Source: Thamnaconus septentrionalis
Taxonomy: Eukaryota; Chordata; Actinopteri; Tetraodontiformes; Monacanthidae
DNA length: 64,000 nt
Assembly (NCBI GenBank): GCA_009823395.1
Contig: CM020501.1
Location: forward strand, 14,493,861 to 14,557,860
Direction: 5' to 3'
Positions 12,701 to 27,604 of this stretch are shown in pieces (position 1 is the stretch's first letter; each line of letters begins with the position of its first letter). The notes under the pieces were generated by a model, which was given only the letters and a program-made list of their open reading frames with translations, did no database searches and was not told where the DNA came from. The position numbers and the translations under genes were made by a program.

Positions 12701-15080
12701 AGCGGTCGTCAACGTTTTCCTGTTGCCGTCGAGACGCAGGAACTCGGCGGTCTGACCGTCTGGTTTTCATCAACCAGTAACAAGACTCGCTGCAGCACCG
12801 CTCAATTAGCAGACTTATTAAGACAAAGATTACTTTTGCCGACACCTCCTCTGCATCGTCCACTCCAAAAGACAAGACAGGCACATTTGCCTTGTGACAT
12901 GTTCTCCTGATGACATCATGAAGAGATCAGGTTCACAAATCTGACAGTCAGTCTCATCTTCTCTGGAGCCTGAATCCTCAGGACCAGTCATATATATTTT
13001 TCTTTTGTGAGATGTCCAAATGTAAAGCAGCAGCAGCATCAGCAGCAGCCGCAGTAAAACCACAGCACCATTTGATTTTCCAGTGTGGCGCCAGACTTTT
13101 TTATGTCTTTTATTTTCAACAAATAAAGGCGATATGGAGGTGACAGTTTGCTCTTATAATTGTGCAGAACCTTTTTATTTCTCCTTTTTGTGGGAGAAAC
13201 TGTTTTACAAATGCATTCACTCTTAAATGAGTTCTTTAGAATGTAGAATAAGCTTTTCTGAATTACATCATCCCACTGACGACACTTTGAAATTAGAAGG
13301 TTTAAAGGTGAAATGAAAGTGAAAATTGTGAAGTGAAATCAATGGTCCAATATTTCTGCAAAATATTCCCTTAACAAAAGAACTCAATGGGAAAAGTCAA
13401 CCCTTTATTTCTTTTGTTTGCTCCACCTTTCTGGAAGTGTATATAAAATGACACAATGTCACATGATCTGGATATCAGCCCTTTTGGATGTCACGAAGGG
13501 ATCAAATCAGAATATTCATCTCTACTAGTATTCGTGTCAACACTGCAGACAGTTTTCAAATGCTTTCGTGTATTATATTTTTTATATATTACAATATTTG
13601 GTTGTGTTCTAAGAAGTAGTCACAGGCAGTTCGCTACCTGTGGCTCGTATTACTGCAGTGTGGTTTCCAGTTTCAACAATTTTAAAGTCAAAGCTAAAAT
13701 CTTTGTTAGCCAATTAAATAGCCCTGAGGTGTTAGAAGGACTTTATCTATCCAGTGATGGAAAGACACGCTATGACGGTGAGAAGTTGGGTGTGTAAGGG
13801 GTGCACTTTTTTAAATTAATAATATCCAAATAATAAGTTAAGCGTTTTGAAAACTGTCTGTAGTGGTTACTTGAGCCTAAGCTGATACAAAGTTTAGTCA
13901 GAAATAGTTTGAAAGTGAAATATCCGTTTACAATGTTGAGAAAGGTAAACATCTACACCCTTTAGTTGATACTTGTTCATCTAAAGTCTCTCAAACTCAC
14001 TTGCAGACATGTTTTCTACGCTCTATTAAAATTTACTGGCTGCCGACTTCATAGCGATGACTTAATCAACCAGCCCACCCATTGCTGTTACAACAACCCC
14101 CCAAAAATTAGGCGCCTCAGTTCCAAAAGATATTTTCAGCCTTCCTTTTGATGCCGTTGCATGTTTTAAGTAGACTCTAGAAGGAAACACATTTGCCAAC
14201 GTGCAGTCAAAGAGTTCATCTGAGGTTTAGCAGTAAGCTTGTAAACAACAATAGAAACCACAAACCAACAAAGTTAGAGCTGTCTATACTTCTTAGCAAA
14301 CACATCAGATCAAGTTAACTTGGGGCCAGTTTTCACCAGATGCATTCAAATGGAGAAAACTGATTCTCAATGTTTTGAATCATGCCTGAAATTTAAATTT
14401 GATGTAGCTCCACTTATTTTAAAGCCTGTGAATAAAATCTGGTTATAATTTCATCATTCAACATTCAAATCATTATGCTGTTGCTAGAGACACTTTAGCT
14501 GCCTCAGCAGGATTTTCGAGGAAAAGGAATGACACAGCAAACCAACGGGAGAGGCTCAAAAGCAAAAAACAAAAACTAGATTTCAAGTTTGAGTGCCACT
14601 ATCCCACCGCATCATCTCGTTATGCCGCGAGCACTGAAATGATCAGATCTGATTTCAAACCGTTTTGGAGTCTTGCAAAAACTATCCTGTATCCTCTGTT
14701 TAACACGCAGTTTGGATACTGCACCTCAATCAGCAACCATAGAAGGTATTAAATAAACTAGAATTGAACCTTTGAATAAGAAGTTGTCTGTAGAAAAAGC
14801 GTTCAATGACAAAGATGCAAATATTTACACAATACTTGTTATGGATTAATGGCTGATATTCCAAAGGAACACTTGACGGATTGGACACAGAGTGAATTAT
14901 TAACTAGTAGACTTTTTATTTTGCCCGAGGACTTTAAAAATGATGGGAAAATAGTTCTATTAAATTGTGTGCTTTTTTTTTAAAAATTACCCTTCAAGAT
15001 GTTAATTTGGAAAAACTCGGCCTGTGGAAAGTTCCCGTCATGACTGTTTTCGTTTTTCTTTCATATTTCCGTGTATGCGT

Positions 15081-15081
<1 letters not shown>
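9775..15081. other. Intron without recognised genes
   Basis: AT-rich. A more complex, GC-richer block at 12470-12640 may be regulatory. Nothing else stands out. Confidence 0.45.

Positions 15082-15130
<49 letters not shown>
15082..15130. repeat. (CA)n microsatellite
   Basis: Pure CA run of about 49 bases. Confidence 0.95.
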
Positions 15131-15133
<3 letters not shown>

Positions 15134-15169
15134 ACTCGTGTGGACTTGTGGTATGTGACATCCCCTGCT

Positions 15170-15480
15170 GCACACCACTGCTAATTGGGATTAGCATATT
15201 AGCCACCAAAACAATGCTGCTGTGATACGGGGCTGCCAGGTCCGGTGGCCTTTGTTCACCACAGACCTAATAATCCCTCTGTCTCTCGGAGCAAAGCTCA
15301 TTAAATCTCGCGGAATGGAGCCCATTATGAGCGCCCGCCGGCACTGGCACCATCTGCAAATCCTATCATGGCACAGAAAAGGAGCTGCGGCTATCGCGGG
15401 TGCTAGCGGGCGACTAATCGCAGCCCCGGTGTTTGGACTAGCCGATTAGCACTCCTCACTGATCCGTGATCCGCCGGGAT
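15170..15480. promoter_or_regulatory. Candidate intronic enhancer block
   Basis: Dense TAAT/ATTA homeodomain-type cores (TAATTGG, ATTAGC, CCTAATAATCC, GATTAGC, GGATTAAA) are set in a GC-rich, non-repetitive stretch, unlike the surrounding AT-rich intron. There is no coding potential. The assignment is an inference from composition only. Confidence 0.25.
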
Positions 15481-18400
15481 TAAACCCAAACAGCAGCGGA
15501 GACCAGCATTACTTCACAGAGGAGACACACAAACACTCGCACAGAGACACTGGGTAACAGGAAGTGAAAAGAACAAAGTCAAACATCTGTTTGGAGTGCA
15601 AATTAAAGTTAAATGATTTAGCATCAGACACGATTTGTGCAAGTTTTATGGCACCACAATGGAGCCATTTTGACTCCATCGCTAGTTATCTCATGTCTGT
15701 CTGCTTGAGTTAATTTGTAACAATTTGGTTTATGTCTTTTTATTCATCCTTAGCACTTTTAATTTGTTTATTGTGTTGCTGTGGGCTGTCGCTGTTAACT
15801 TTTATTGTTGAGAGTCTCCAAGGTAAACTCCAATTGCGAGACAGTAAAGTTTGGGAACACATTTAAAATGAGATGTTTTTCAAAATCCACAGTGCTTTGC
15901 TTAAAGGAAATGTTAATAGGAAACAGGACACAAAATGTACAGTCGCCACCATAACGACGACTGCGTGTCTGCAAAAGATTTAATGAGTTGCCAACACTGC
16001 ACCACAGAGGAGTTTTTGTTGTGCTGGTTGGAGTTTGAGCAAATCAGAACAATGCAATCGGTGTTAATTAAAAGGCAGCAGCTGTGCGAGACGCGTTAAT
16101 AAAACACCTTCTTTGTCGATGCCACCGGGCACAAAAGTACTTTTGTTCAATCGGCCGCTGGTGGAGCCCAGAAGGGAAACGCACAGTTTGTTATGATGGA
16201 AAAAAAATGTAACTGTCTGGACTCTCTATTAGAGTTGCAGAGCCTGACCTCTGACTGGCACAAGATTATATTTGCAGACAGAAACGGAGGCATTTCTGGG
16301 CCAGCGCAAGAGTTTAACCAAAGGGTAAGAAAAGTGTGTAGCAATGATCCAACACTTGTATCCACAATTTACCAAAAACAGGCTCCGATGCACTTCTTTG
16401 ACTTCTTCAAACAGAAGAAGGAAGTCCCGACAGGTGGACTTCCAACTGTCCACCATTTATTTTTGTTTATTAGTGTGTCTGACTTAAGCCACTTCCAGCT
16501 GTAGTGTATGGTAAAACTGTTGGGCCAGGATTAGCTTTGCAGCTTGGAACAGGGTTAGCTATGTAGCTAGTTTGCAGTCTTGGATTATCAATTGGGAAAG
16601 CAAATTAAAAAAAAAAATACATGTATATGTAAATAAGGACAGGACAAAATGAGAGCAGTTAGCAAGATTTTCTTATACCCCAGCTCATTGTGAGCCTATT
16701 GCAAATGTTCATGAAGGAGCAATGCTAACAGATATAGGGTCTGGTGACACTTTGATGCTGCTGGGTGGTTCTGCCCATCACCCTGTTCTGACGGAAGGCT
16801 TCATGTTCTCATAATCTCTCAGCCGCTCTAATGTGGGCCTCCCGCGTGGATAATCACATAATAATGACATTGTAATTACATAACAGACAGCACATTGTCA
16901 AACATCAAAAACAACACACACCCAGTGGCAAAGGAGCTGGGCTCCTTTTATGTTGCCGTTTCTTCAACGTGTGCCTGTAGCTACGATAAGGGAGGATTAC
17001 GAAATGCATTGAAAAATATTATGCTTTGCAACAAGTTTTAAATCCTGCACACCACAAAGTGGAATTGTGCATTTGTTCAAAGGTTGAGTATGACTGAGAG
17101 AAACAAACAACAGACGTTTAATTTAAATAAATGTGTGTTTTCAACAGAAATATTTGACCTCCCGATTCAGTAAACAGTATTTAAAGTTGACATAGAAAAA
17201 GAGGACTTGAATTTATCATTCATCTAAAAGCAGCAGACAGTGTTTGTGTTTTTTTAAATGTATTTTTTCCCTCCGACTCCATTAAACAATTCAGTGTTGT
17301 CCAATTTCAATTCACCCATCTCTAAACCCTGTTGAGTGCTGTCACAGAGCATCAAACTGTTTGGGGTTGAATTGCCTGTACAGACGTGAGGAACATCATC
17401 TGTACGGGGTCATGTGATGGTGCACTTGGAGAGCCAATTAATCTTTCCAAGGCTCTGAAAGGGTTGATTGCGTGGCCCTCCAACACAGAGCAATATCAAA
17501 GCATTTGAGCTGAAGCCTCGAGCGCAGCGTCACAGAAAAGAAAAACAAACAGGACCAAGAAACAGTGAACAGAAAATGCTGAAATAAAAGAAAAAAATAC
17601 ACTAAATAAGCGGATTAACCCACAGATGGTGATGAATTCTTCAGAAAGATTAAAATAATATGTCCACCTGCCAATTACCTCTTATCTGCATTGCCCCTAA
17701 AACACCCAGTAATGGAGAGTTTCATTACACAATGCTAATTCTTTTCCCGATACATCTATACAGTAAAAGCAGGCGCCATCTTCCTTCAGCTGAGGTTTGA
17801 AGAAAGCTAAAAATCGCACCTTATTTAGCACACAGTTATGGCCAGACCTGACACTGAACACTCACAATCACACTGCACACAGCTCTCTGCGTAATCATGG
17901 TTGTTGTGGGGGTGGAGTCTCTTATCTGTGGAACCAACTTGGAGTGTCTTCCTAAAATGTTAACGAGCTACTTTCGCTCAATGGCGTCAACAATCCACGT
18001 TTGATGAGGCTGAACGCAAAGCCAGAAATGACAGAAGTGAATCCTGGGAATGCTCCCAGAAATTCCGACTCTTACAACTCTTCCTGAAGAACATCAAGGC
18101 AGCATTACTGACGAGACGGTGAAGGACATAAAAAGCCTGGTATCTTTGCACAGCGAGGAGCGCTTGCTCTGTTGCGAGAGCTCCGTTCTAATGCACTCAG
18201 TCGCCATCCGTGGGACCATTTTGGAAACGGCTCTCTCAGTCAGATGACTCCTTGGCTTTTAAGAACCTTGTGCAGCTCAGTAAATTACTGTGAGAAGAAG
18301 ACTGCTGGTGCTTTACCAAGAAGCCCACAAGCAGGAGGGGAGTAAAGAAAGATTTGAGTCGGTGTCAAATGGGAGAAGTGTAAATTGTATTGGAGTCATG

Positions 18401-21400
18401 AGCGAGGAGGAGGCGGAGACACGCCATTAGTGACTCAGAGGGCAGAAACACATCAGTCACGTCTGCCAATTTCCAACAGATTGAGGAACGGTCTTCAGCG
18501 AGGAGCGTCCCACGAGCCCAAAGGCTCCTCTCCATCTACGACAGCCTCGCAGCTCGAGCACTTGGATGTTTCTCGCAACATATGGCGATTTGTACGACGG
18601 ACAAAATTCTGTGCGATCAACGCACCAGTGTGCCTGAGTGTGTCTGGTAGTTTTGTTCGGCAGCAACTCGTCTGACAGATTTATGCCGGAGGTTTTTGAA
18701 GATGCATGATGATAATGGAGAAAACAAGAGGGTTTAATGTAACGTAAGGCCATGGGTTGCATTCAGGACTAATCAGGACCAACACACACAAGAACTTCTC
18801 AATCTGGCTGGACAATTCCCTGTCTAATAGCGGTAAAGCTGCTTCACCCTTACCTTGTACCTTCAGGCTGATAAGATACCCCCAGAAACAAAAAAAGTCC
18901 ATCAATCCGATTCCACTTTTTAAAGAGTGTGTGTGAAACACAATTCTGGAAGGGTAGGGATAAAGCACCAATACACCCTCAGCCACCCTCAGATCAGGGC
19001 TTTTTTTTGTCGCCTTTTCAAACATATAGAATGTAGATGTGCGTGTTTTTCTTATTTTTAAATTTACAATGACTCTTCGTCAGGACTGAAATAAAAAAAT
19101 CAGAAAATGGGCACAATATGGACCATTTACGGTAAGCGACGGCAAGAATACCATGGCTTTCATCCAGTTTTCCAACATGCAACTTCATCCACTCGTTTGA
19201 GCTGTTTTTTCTATCCTCTGGGCGGCATCGCACCCTGGTGTCTGTGATGGAAGAGGAAGGAGCCAAGGAAATGAGGCCAATTTCCCTGCGGGGCCCGAGT
19301 AACCAGGGGCGACCGGGCAGGTTCCATACACTGTGGCCATTAGGCCTCAATCTGATGGCAGCTCAAGCCCAGCCACTTCCTGCCAGGTGTCCCCCCTCCC
19401 ATCCCCCAGGGGTGTGTTCTGAGACCTCTGAGGTTCAGCCTGGCCTCCCTGACCGGGTCGCTGCGCTTAATTACACGAGGTCCGCCTGCGAACGTCTGTC
19501 CGGCGCTGCACGTCGGCCCGTATCAGAAAGACGGGGTTCCAACGCACTCCCATTTTTTTTTTTTTAGCTTAAAGAGGGTTGTAATAACATGATTATTCCT
19601 AACAGAAACGTTGAAGTCAGAGTGATGACCTCACTCTGAGTTCGGGGTTTGGCTGTGAGGGACTACAGAGAGGCTACTGTATGTGAGGAGGGGAGAGGAT
19701 GCTTTGGCCAGACGGCTGGGGCCTCTGGGGGAGGCTCACTTTCCAGCAGCAGTTAAAAAAGGGGGCTGGAGGTGGGAGGTGGGGGTTGGAGGGGCAAGTC
19801 TGTACAGGGCAGACTGGAAGTCCAAGAATTCCTGCCCCCCCTCTGGCGAGAGGAGGAGGAATCAGCCTTGAAGTGAGAGCGGCGGCTCTCTTTTTCCACA
19901 GGGCAGAAGTTACGGAAGTGATCCGCATGTCGCCCAAACACACTTCAATGTGTTCACACATGCGTACAGTACATGTGTGTGAGCAGTCGCAAAGGGCGCA
20001 ACAGAGAAACCTGCGTGGTGGGAGTGTAAATTGGCAGCATTTTTAACTGCACCAGACTTTAAAAACACAGTGAGGTCACACTGACACACAAAACACACAT
20101 CTTTGCCCGTTGTAATTATTGATACAGGTGCCATTTTTTCAATTTACACCAGCCAGTTGCAACTTAAATTACTTTGCAAATGTAGAGTTGTCACTCTCAT
20201 ATGTAATCCTCACAACTTTTTTTTTTTTTCTTTTAAAAAAGAAAGAAATGCTTTGCTACTCACCATTGTGTTGATTCTGGTAACATTTCTAATCCAGGCA
20301 CTCATTCTGGAGTTGCCTTTAGTAAAGTATTGTAACAATGTGCTAAACAAAAAAATTTGCTTTTGCGGTGTCCAAGTGTCCCGAGGACTCAGCAGTCCAA
20401 CTGTTAGTGTGAATATACGTGAGCACTAACACCAACATGGACAGGAAACTATACTGGATATTTTGCCTACCGACTGTATATGCAACATTTTTAAGTTTGT
20501 GTGTCTTACCACTGGAGGCAACAATGGATATTTTTGCCAGACGTGGATTCCAAGATTTAATTAAAAAAGCGCCTCCACTATCACTAACGCTTGACATGTG
20601 TGCAACTATTCCTTTAACGCACATTAACGTCACACCTCAATTTCCTAATGATTCGCATTCAGGGGAGCAGGAGTGCAGTTTCTTTCCAGTCTTTTTTTTT
20701 TTTCTTACTGAGGAAGGAGAAGTCGCTGCTAAAAATAACCTGACAAGGTGGTGCAGCTCCATCCCAACACTGGGTGCCGGGCAATAAGAATATATGGACT
20801 GTGGCCAAGCTCACCTCTCCTCCTCCAGTACGCCAGGCCTCATTATCGCACAATCATGCCTCACTAGCTACGAGGGCCGCCTCCGTCTGCCTGGCCGGCA
20901 GTCTCGACAGGTGGGAGGCGAAGAGAAGACAGTGAAGAGGAAGGAAGTAACGAAGGAAGCAAAGCAAAGCCAGAGTGAGTGAGAGGAAATCAGGTAAATG
21001 TGAAGCGGCCAGAGCCAGACACACTCGGAGGAGCAGGAGGTGGAGGACTAGGAGGGAGGGGAGGAGCAGGAGGAGAAGGAGGGGGCCATGAAAAAAAAAA
21101 GGAGACCCTGTGGACCGCTGCAGAAATCTCTCAATTTTTCCTCCCCCTTCGCCGTATTTTTCCGTCTAACTTGCACAGTTATTTGGCGGCGCAGGCCGGG
21201 ACCACCAAAGTGTTTTCCACTCGGCCGTCTGGTCGCCTGCCAGCCACTTTATCTGCGTGTCTGTCTGCCTCAGCGCAGGTTCTCCACCATCCACCCCAGT
21301 CGTCTGTCAGAGCGCTGGGTTCGACGGTGTCAGGGCTAAGCAGCACCTTACATGTGACATGAAATGCATGTTTTCCTCAGCTGAACGCCATTATTTCAGC

Positions 21401-23237
21401 CCCACCCAGATGTTTCACTGGCAGAGGAGTTTAATTCCATTTTGCACAACCACGATCTACAACTGTGTAGTGTACAGATATTTAAAGTTGAGTACTTGTG
21501 AGTATTTGTTCCCTGTTTTGTTCACATCACGCATCAAAATGTCACCAAATTATTCACAAGTCAAAGAACAAACTAATACATTCCGTAAAGCTCACGAAGA
21601 ATTTGCTGCATGCTACCTGCGTAGGTGTTACACACTCTTGCAGTCTGTATTAAAATAAACAAAACAAAATTCCACCTCACAGGATCAAAGATTTTAACTG
21701 GTTGACAGGAAACTAAATGTTGAGAATTTAAGCGTGATTTCACATCTTCACAAATGTTTCAGCATCATGTCTGCGTCAGACTCCGGGAGGGTTTTAGTCT
21801 GTCCTGATGGAAACTGAGAAAACGCATTAACTGCCACCTAAAGAAAGACGTTCTGGAGAATCAGCCTGCGCAAGCTGCAAAACACTGGCTTTTGAAGCAG
21901 GTGATGTATATTTGGAGAAAATACATCTAATACGAAACTGCACGAGGATAATTTATCTTTTATGATCGCACTGAAAGAAGGTAATATTTCCAAGACACAG
22001 CAGTCCAAATATATCTGGTTGGATTAATAGCACTGCTGGCAAGAGGAAAAACGTCTTTTTTAATTTTGGCTTGAAGTGTCACTTGGAGCGTCTGGAAGCA
22101 ATATTGAAATTCCATATTTAGCTTTTTATGACCTCGTTATCAGCACAAACACAAGGAACACGATTCCACACCTCCAAAAAGAAAAATTTAGAAATGTTTT
22201 TTTTTCTCCAAATTTTTAGACTTATGCATTCAGTTTATAAGCGGTGAAGTCACCGTGGGCCACACACGCAATAAGATGCACATTTAAGAAAAAAAAAAAC
22301 TATTTCTATATTACATTCAGCTTCAGACGCATTCTTCATTTCTGCTGCCAAGAAAGCTTGTGGAAAATGAGACAAAAAGAAAAATCTGTGTTGGATTTGA
22401 AGAGTTTTATAGTGGAAAACTTTGAATGGATCCAAATTCATCTGCAAATTGAAATTATTTACAGGCATGACGGAGGTTCTAATAGAGGGTGAAAAGGTAA
22501 CAGGTCCGGGGTCAACATTCATCTGGACCTTTAAATGTGGAGGAACGTTCCTGGGAAGCACTCTTGGAAACATGAAGGCATCTGGACTGTTTTCCAAAAC
22601 AAACAAACCAAAAAATCCACTTTAATTCAGATTTTATCGGGAATAAAAGCAATATATGGATATTTGGTACTTTTGTACTGGTACTGCTCGACTGACTGCC
22701 ATGGCCCGCAGTGATTTTTTTGTTTGGTGCCTTCTCTAAGTCCAAACATTCACATTCATTTGTTAGTCCGGCTAATCTATCAGTCAACATGTGCCGTGTT
22801 TAACTCATTTTCTGTGTTAACAATCACCTGCCGAATAATTCCTTTAATCCTTTCCCTGAACCCTGAGCAGGGGTCACCGGCGTCTCTCCCGCTGACCTCA
22901 AACAGCCTGATGGCAATTAGACCTCCTCTCTTGGCGTGCGTGCGTAGCGGAGCGCACCAGAGCTCCCACGTCGAAAGTCGAGGGGATAAGAAACAGACAC
23001 AGATGCTAAAAAGATGAACCGCAGAGGCGAAGGGGGGGTGGAGGAAAGAAGAAAAAATAAACAGATGGAGACGTCAGGATCGTCTTTAAGAGCAAGCCTG
23101 TGATTATCTGGGCCAGGCAACGGTTCAGCTTGGTTTAGATGAGACTGATACCATCAATTGGACGGGAATGAAAATGGATCACCACGCTGCTGTGTTTGGG
23201 TGCTCGGGGTTAAGGCAGATACAGCCCTGAAACAACA

Positions 23238-23263
23238 GCAGCGGCGGCGGCGGCGGCAGCAGG
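23238..23263. repeat. (CGG)n/(CAG)n trinucleotide tract
   Basis: GCAG, then six CGG units, then CAGCAGG, in plain intron. Confidence 0.85.
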
Positions 23264-26200
23264 TAGCGGAGAGCAGCTTGTTTTAATTGTGTCTGAAGTG
23301 GAACAGCTGGCTGTGACTGCTGGGCCTCTGAGTGCAAGATGGAGAGGGTGAGGAGTGGGAGTGAGGGAGGGGGGGGGTGAGGAGAGGCAGGGGACGGAGT
23401 GAAACTTTTAGGGCAAATTTCTATTTCGAACTCAGGAGTTTGTCCTCAGTGACATTATGAAAACTAACCTCTGGATCACTGCACTGGCCACGAGGACGAC
23501 TGGGGGAAAAAAAATGCAGCTGAAAACACTTTGAGCTCGACAACGACAACAGTTTACGACGGAGGGTCTGTAAAATGTCGATCTGCGAAAGCGATCCAGG
23601 TTGAAGGAACAGCTGGCGGTTGACTTTAGTGCGTCAGGCCGAGTCGGCGGCTGTCGGAAAAACGGAGACGCTCCATGAACAGAGTAAGAAGCCCGACTTC
23701 CTTCGAGGGGACATCCAGTGGTGGTTGAGGTCATTGTTTTCTTGGTTTTCTCGGAGAAGAAAGCCTTTTCAGCCCAAAGTGAATATTCAGGATTTATTGA
23801 GCATTCAAGTCAGACTGCTGACTCTCTGCCTTTAATAAGCACTTTTGATATATAACATAGTAATATTAGGGTTGGTCAGAGAGTCATTTCTGCAGAGAAG
23901 GACCCTTAAATAACAATAAATAAGACAAAGTAGACAATTTATTTGTCTTCGGTAGTCTTGCACAGCTGTGGAATCGCTCAGCTTCCCACCGAAATCTTGC
24001 TGGTCCATCTCAGCAACTTCCGAAAGACAACTCTTTGAAATGCTCTTGATCTTCGCTTGGCTTGTAATGTTAATTTTAATTTCCTTTTATAACCTGAGTT
24101 TCCTCTCCATAAACCAATCAACCTGCTTCTTATGAATAAAGAGGAAAAATGATTAATAGTGAAAAGCAACTGCTTCGAAGAACCCAACGAAAGAAGAAGT
24201 TAAAGTTAAAAGAAGTTAAAAGAAGAAGTGAAAAAATATTTCTCCACCCTCCATTTAAACACCATTCTTCTCAAAGTGTCCGACAAACAGTTTCTCATTG
24301 GTCCCTCGGTTTTGTTTAGGTCCCAGGACCCTGGAACTCTCATTGGGGACCCCCTAGTGGCTATTGTTGGATTGATGCTTAAGATTTAACCCTAAAGAAA
24401 CACTAACAGCTCCACTGCCCATCTCCTTCAGAAGGTCACGCCAGACACATACTCCTCATATCATCACATAAGACCTTTTATTTATGTGGCGTCTTTGTTA
24501 TCAGCTGTGTGCAGAAGTTGCCCAACAATTCAATTCACATGTCTGGATTCACATGAAATCAATTTTGTTCTCCAACAGATCTGCGCCCTGTGGGCCGACG
24601 GCCAACGTGTTGCACGAAACAAGGCTGTTTTCATTGAACCGTCATATTTGGTATTGATGGCACCGTCACCAGACGTTTGTCAGGCCATTCATCATGAAGG
24701 CTCCTGGGCAATACATGGGGCTCCGCCTGGTGATGGTGGTGGTTGTAAAGACAGCAGTTGGACTAACGCTGTCTGCTCTTTGTATGCAAAGCTTGCACGT
24801 AGACTGCACGTGTGCTGGATGCTGTTGGCTGCTCCTTATCTGCTGAGTGGTTTCCAGAGCTCAGCCATTTTGGTCAGTTTTGATCATGAGTGAGTGTTTT
24901 TGGGATATGCAGTGTTTATTTTAAAAATTAGCTAACAATTTCAGCGAATTCGGATTCCACACGACTCTGGAAGAGAATCTGGCTGGACCACACATTCAAA
25001 ACCTTTACATTGAACAAAGCTGCTTTTAAATACACAATGTGGTGGGTATTTATTAAACACCGGCAGCCTGTTATTGTAAATTCTAATACTACCCAATAAA
25101 ACTTTTAGCCTCTCTTTCAAATAAATGCTGGTAATTGAATATAAGGCGACGGTCCTGGTGCGGCACTCAGCAGACGACAAGAACAGCTGGATGCGAACAG
25201 TGAGGCGGAATGTGGGAAACAGCAGCCGGAGGCGTCCGAAAGTAGCGTGCAACCGATGGGGAATGCGAAACAAATGACACGCCATCACTCGCAGGGTGCC
25301 AGCAGCAGCCAATGAGGAGCCCAGAAGAATCTCCACCACCACCCCCCCACCGACCTCCCCCACTTTGGATGCAGCGCCCGGAGGTCCCACCGGAGGCTCG
25401 GCTGCCAACTGTAGGTCAAATTACAGCACAAGCTCTGACGGATGTGTCTACTTCCTGTTCAGATAAAGTGCTTTATTTATCTGGACACAGCAAACACTCC
25501 GTCTTCTAATAAATAATGCACGGGCGTGTCCCCTGCTGTGCTCTGCAACGTTTATCTGGATGTAAACAAACCAGCCGTCACTCAGGGCAGAAGATCATGA
25601 TGGACTCACATCACGGGGAGTTCGGCATCTTTTGGAAGGGAGTGTTGAGCACGTTCCAGTGCCATATGCATATATTTTTATATACAAGTTTTGATATTTT
25701 CCCTGAGGCAATCTTTTCTTTGCAAGAAATAAAAAGCACAATTTGACTTGGCAGGGTAATTGTTCCACTGAGAATTTTTATCTAACAAAGAAATATAATT
25801 AAGTCGTCGCTAACTGCACTCGTTTTTTTTTTTTTTATTATCTATTTTTAGTAAGATTTAGGATCAGCAGGGTTTCATGACTGTCCACTTTGAACAGTTG
25901 CACAGCCCTGTATTGGGCCAGTGTATGTAGCAGAAGTGCCGTTCTTCTTGGGTACAAGTTAGTAACTTGTCAATGAGCTATAATTATTTTGAATCATCAT
26001 TTTGACAAAGGAAGACGGTACTGCTGAACGCATAACTGGCATGAAACTCCTTCACTTGAGGCACACGGCACACTGTACTCACTCACTGAGCTTCACAGCT
26101 CAGGGGTTGAACAGAGGTGATATATAATTGTGGCTGAAGCAAAAAACAAAAAACAAACAAAAAACTGTGATGTAAACTAATAGAAAAATAAAAGTATCTT

Positions 26201-26797
26201 CTCAGAATGAGTCGTTCCTGTTTGGTATTTGACTTGATGCACTGCTCTGAGATGCTAGGGAAGCCAGAGGCCTCCATGATCCCCACTCATGAATATTCAA
26301 ACAAGATGTTAAATTTGTTTTCGGGAAGATTAATGGGAAGCAACAGAAGTACGCAAGCTCCTGCCCCCAAGCCTGGTTAGAGCCACGGCCAACACCAACC
26401 AACACAGAGTTTTGTGTTGAGTGACCAAGTGCTAAAATAAGGTGGGATCTCCTCCCAGCATCCGTGAGAAGGAAAAAACCAAAAATTAGTCAGCCCCGTT
26501 GGCATTTTAAGCCTTTGGCAAAATCCAATATGTGCCCTGAGTAAGACTTTCTAAATTCTCCTCTGCATGACTTAGCAGCTGCTTGAAGTCTGGACAACAG
26601 CAACGGGCTGCAGCAGAAGAGACGAGAGCAGATGAGAGCTTGAGCTGATTTTCACTCATCCAACGCATCAAGACTCGAGGGAGAACTTTGATGCGGCGAC
26701 ACAGAAAAGTAAAATATAAAGGATCAAATTTAAGTTGCAAAGCTCCTTGCCTTGCTGTAGAGGGAGCGATCACACACTAGCTCCAACACAATACAAC

Positions 26798-26822
26798 ACA
26801 AACCAAACCAAACCAAACCAAA
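26798..26822. repeat. (ACCAA)n short tandem repeat
   Basis: A five-base unit (AACCA) repeated about four times. Confidence 0.7.
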
Positions 26823-27452
26823 GGATCTTGGGGAGTCAGTGTCTCATGGTCAGTTCTTCCTGTTGAGAAGCTTCTAAAAACTCACTCAGTTATCAGTAAG
26901 GCTGCTTATACACTTTGCCCAGCCAGTGTGAATGCAGCGACCCCTGCAGGCAGTGCCTCGGGGGCCCACCAGCGAACTCTGGCCTGATCCATTAGTGGTG
27001 TGAACGCAATCCCACCTCAGTCCAAGGCCAAGTTCCACGAGCGTTGGAGCGCAGTGCACCAGGAAGGTGAGGAGGCTGCGGCGTCGACCTCATCTCTCCT
27101 TCACCGCTGACCACGACGTTGCCTCCAAGTCATTTCAGGTGCCTCTCTGGTTGATTATGCTTTTTTGGCGCATCACACCGACGGCTAATTAGAGATGAGA
27201 GAAGACGGAAGCGGGAAGGAGCCAAAGGCTTCTCGGAAGCTTCCGACTTGACCATAAAATTCTATTTTGATCAATGCACACGCTCGTTGAGCTGACGCTG
27301 CTTTAGCTCAACACAACTGGTGGCTTGGCTGAAGGTGCCGCCAGGAGGGCCGCAAATATGGTGAACACCGTGGCTCCCTCGCTCCCATCCTCCAATTTCA
27401 CACATTGAGAGCGCAACACAGATGCATGTAAGCATCCCTAGAATCCCCCGCA

Positions 27453-27453
<1 letters not shown>

Positions 27454-27484
<31 letters not shown>
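27454..27484. repeat. (AC)n microsatellite
   Basis: Pure AC run, 120 bases before a second tract of the opposite phase (GT). Confidence 0.92.
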
Positions 27485-27486
<2 letters not shown>

Positions 27487-27603
27487 TGGTTGGTAATAAC
27501 CTGTGTGACTCACCGACACATTTGAGGAGCCACTAAAAATGGCAACAGTAGCCGCTGTGGCACCTTGACAGACTATATGATACACTGCGTGTTACATGTG
27601 ACC

Positions 27604-27604
<1 letters not shown>

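Larger units (their letters stand above)
15481..27453. other. Intron without recognised genes
   Basis: Unique AT-rich sequence. Purine-rich tracts occur at 20905-21090 and a G-run at 23370-23378. Frames here lack domain signatures. Confidence 0.45.

Noticed and set aside
13600..13680. Immunoglobulin-like YYCSVVSS string in translation
   Set aside because: Isolated; no upstream Cys/Trp framework, no recombination signal.
16193..16504. 103-codon plus-strand frame
   Set aside because: Looks globular at first sight, but no known motif and no splice or polyA support.
24941..25408. 155-codon minus-strand frame
   Set aside because: No domain match recognised and no gene-like context; likely chance.
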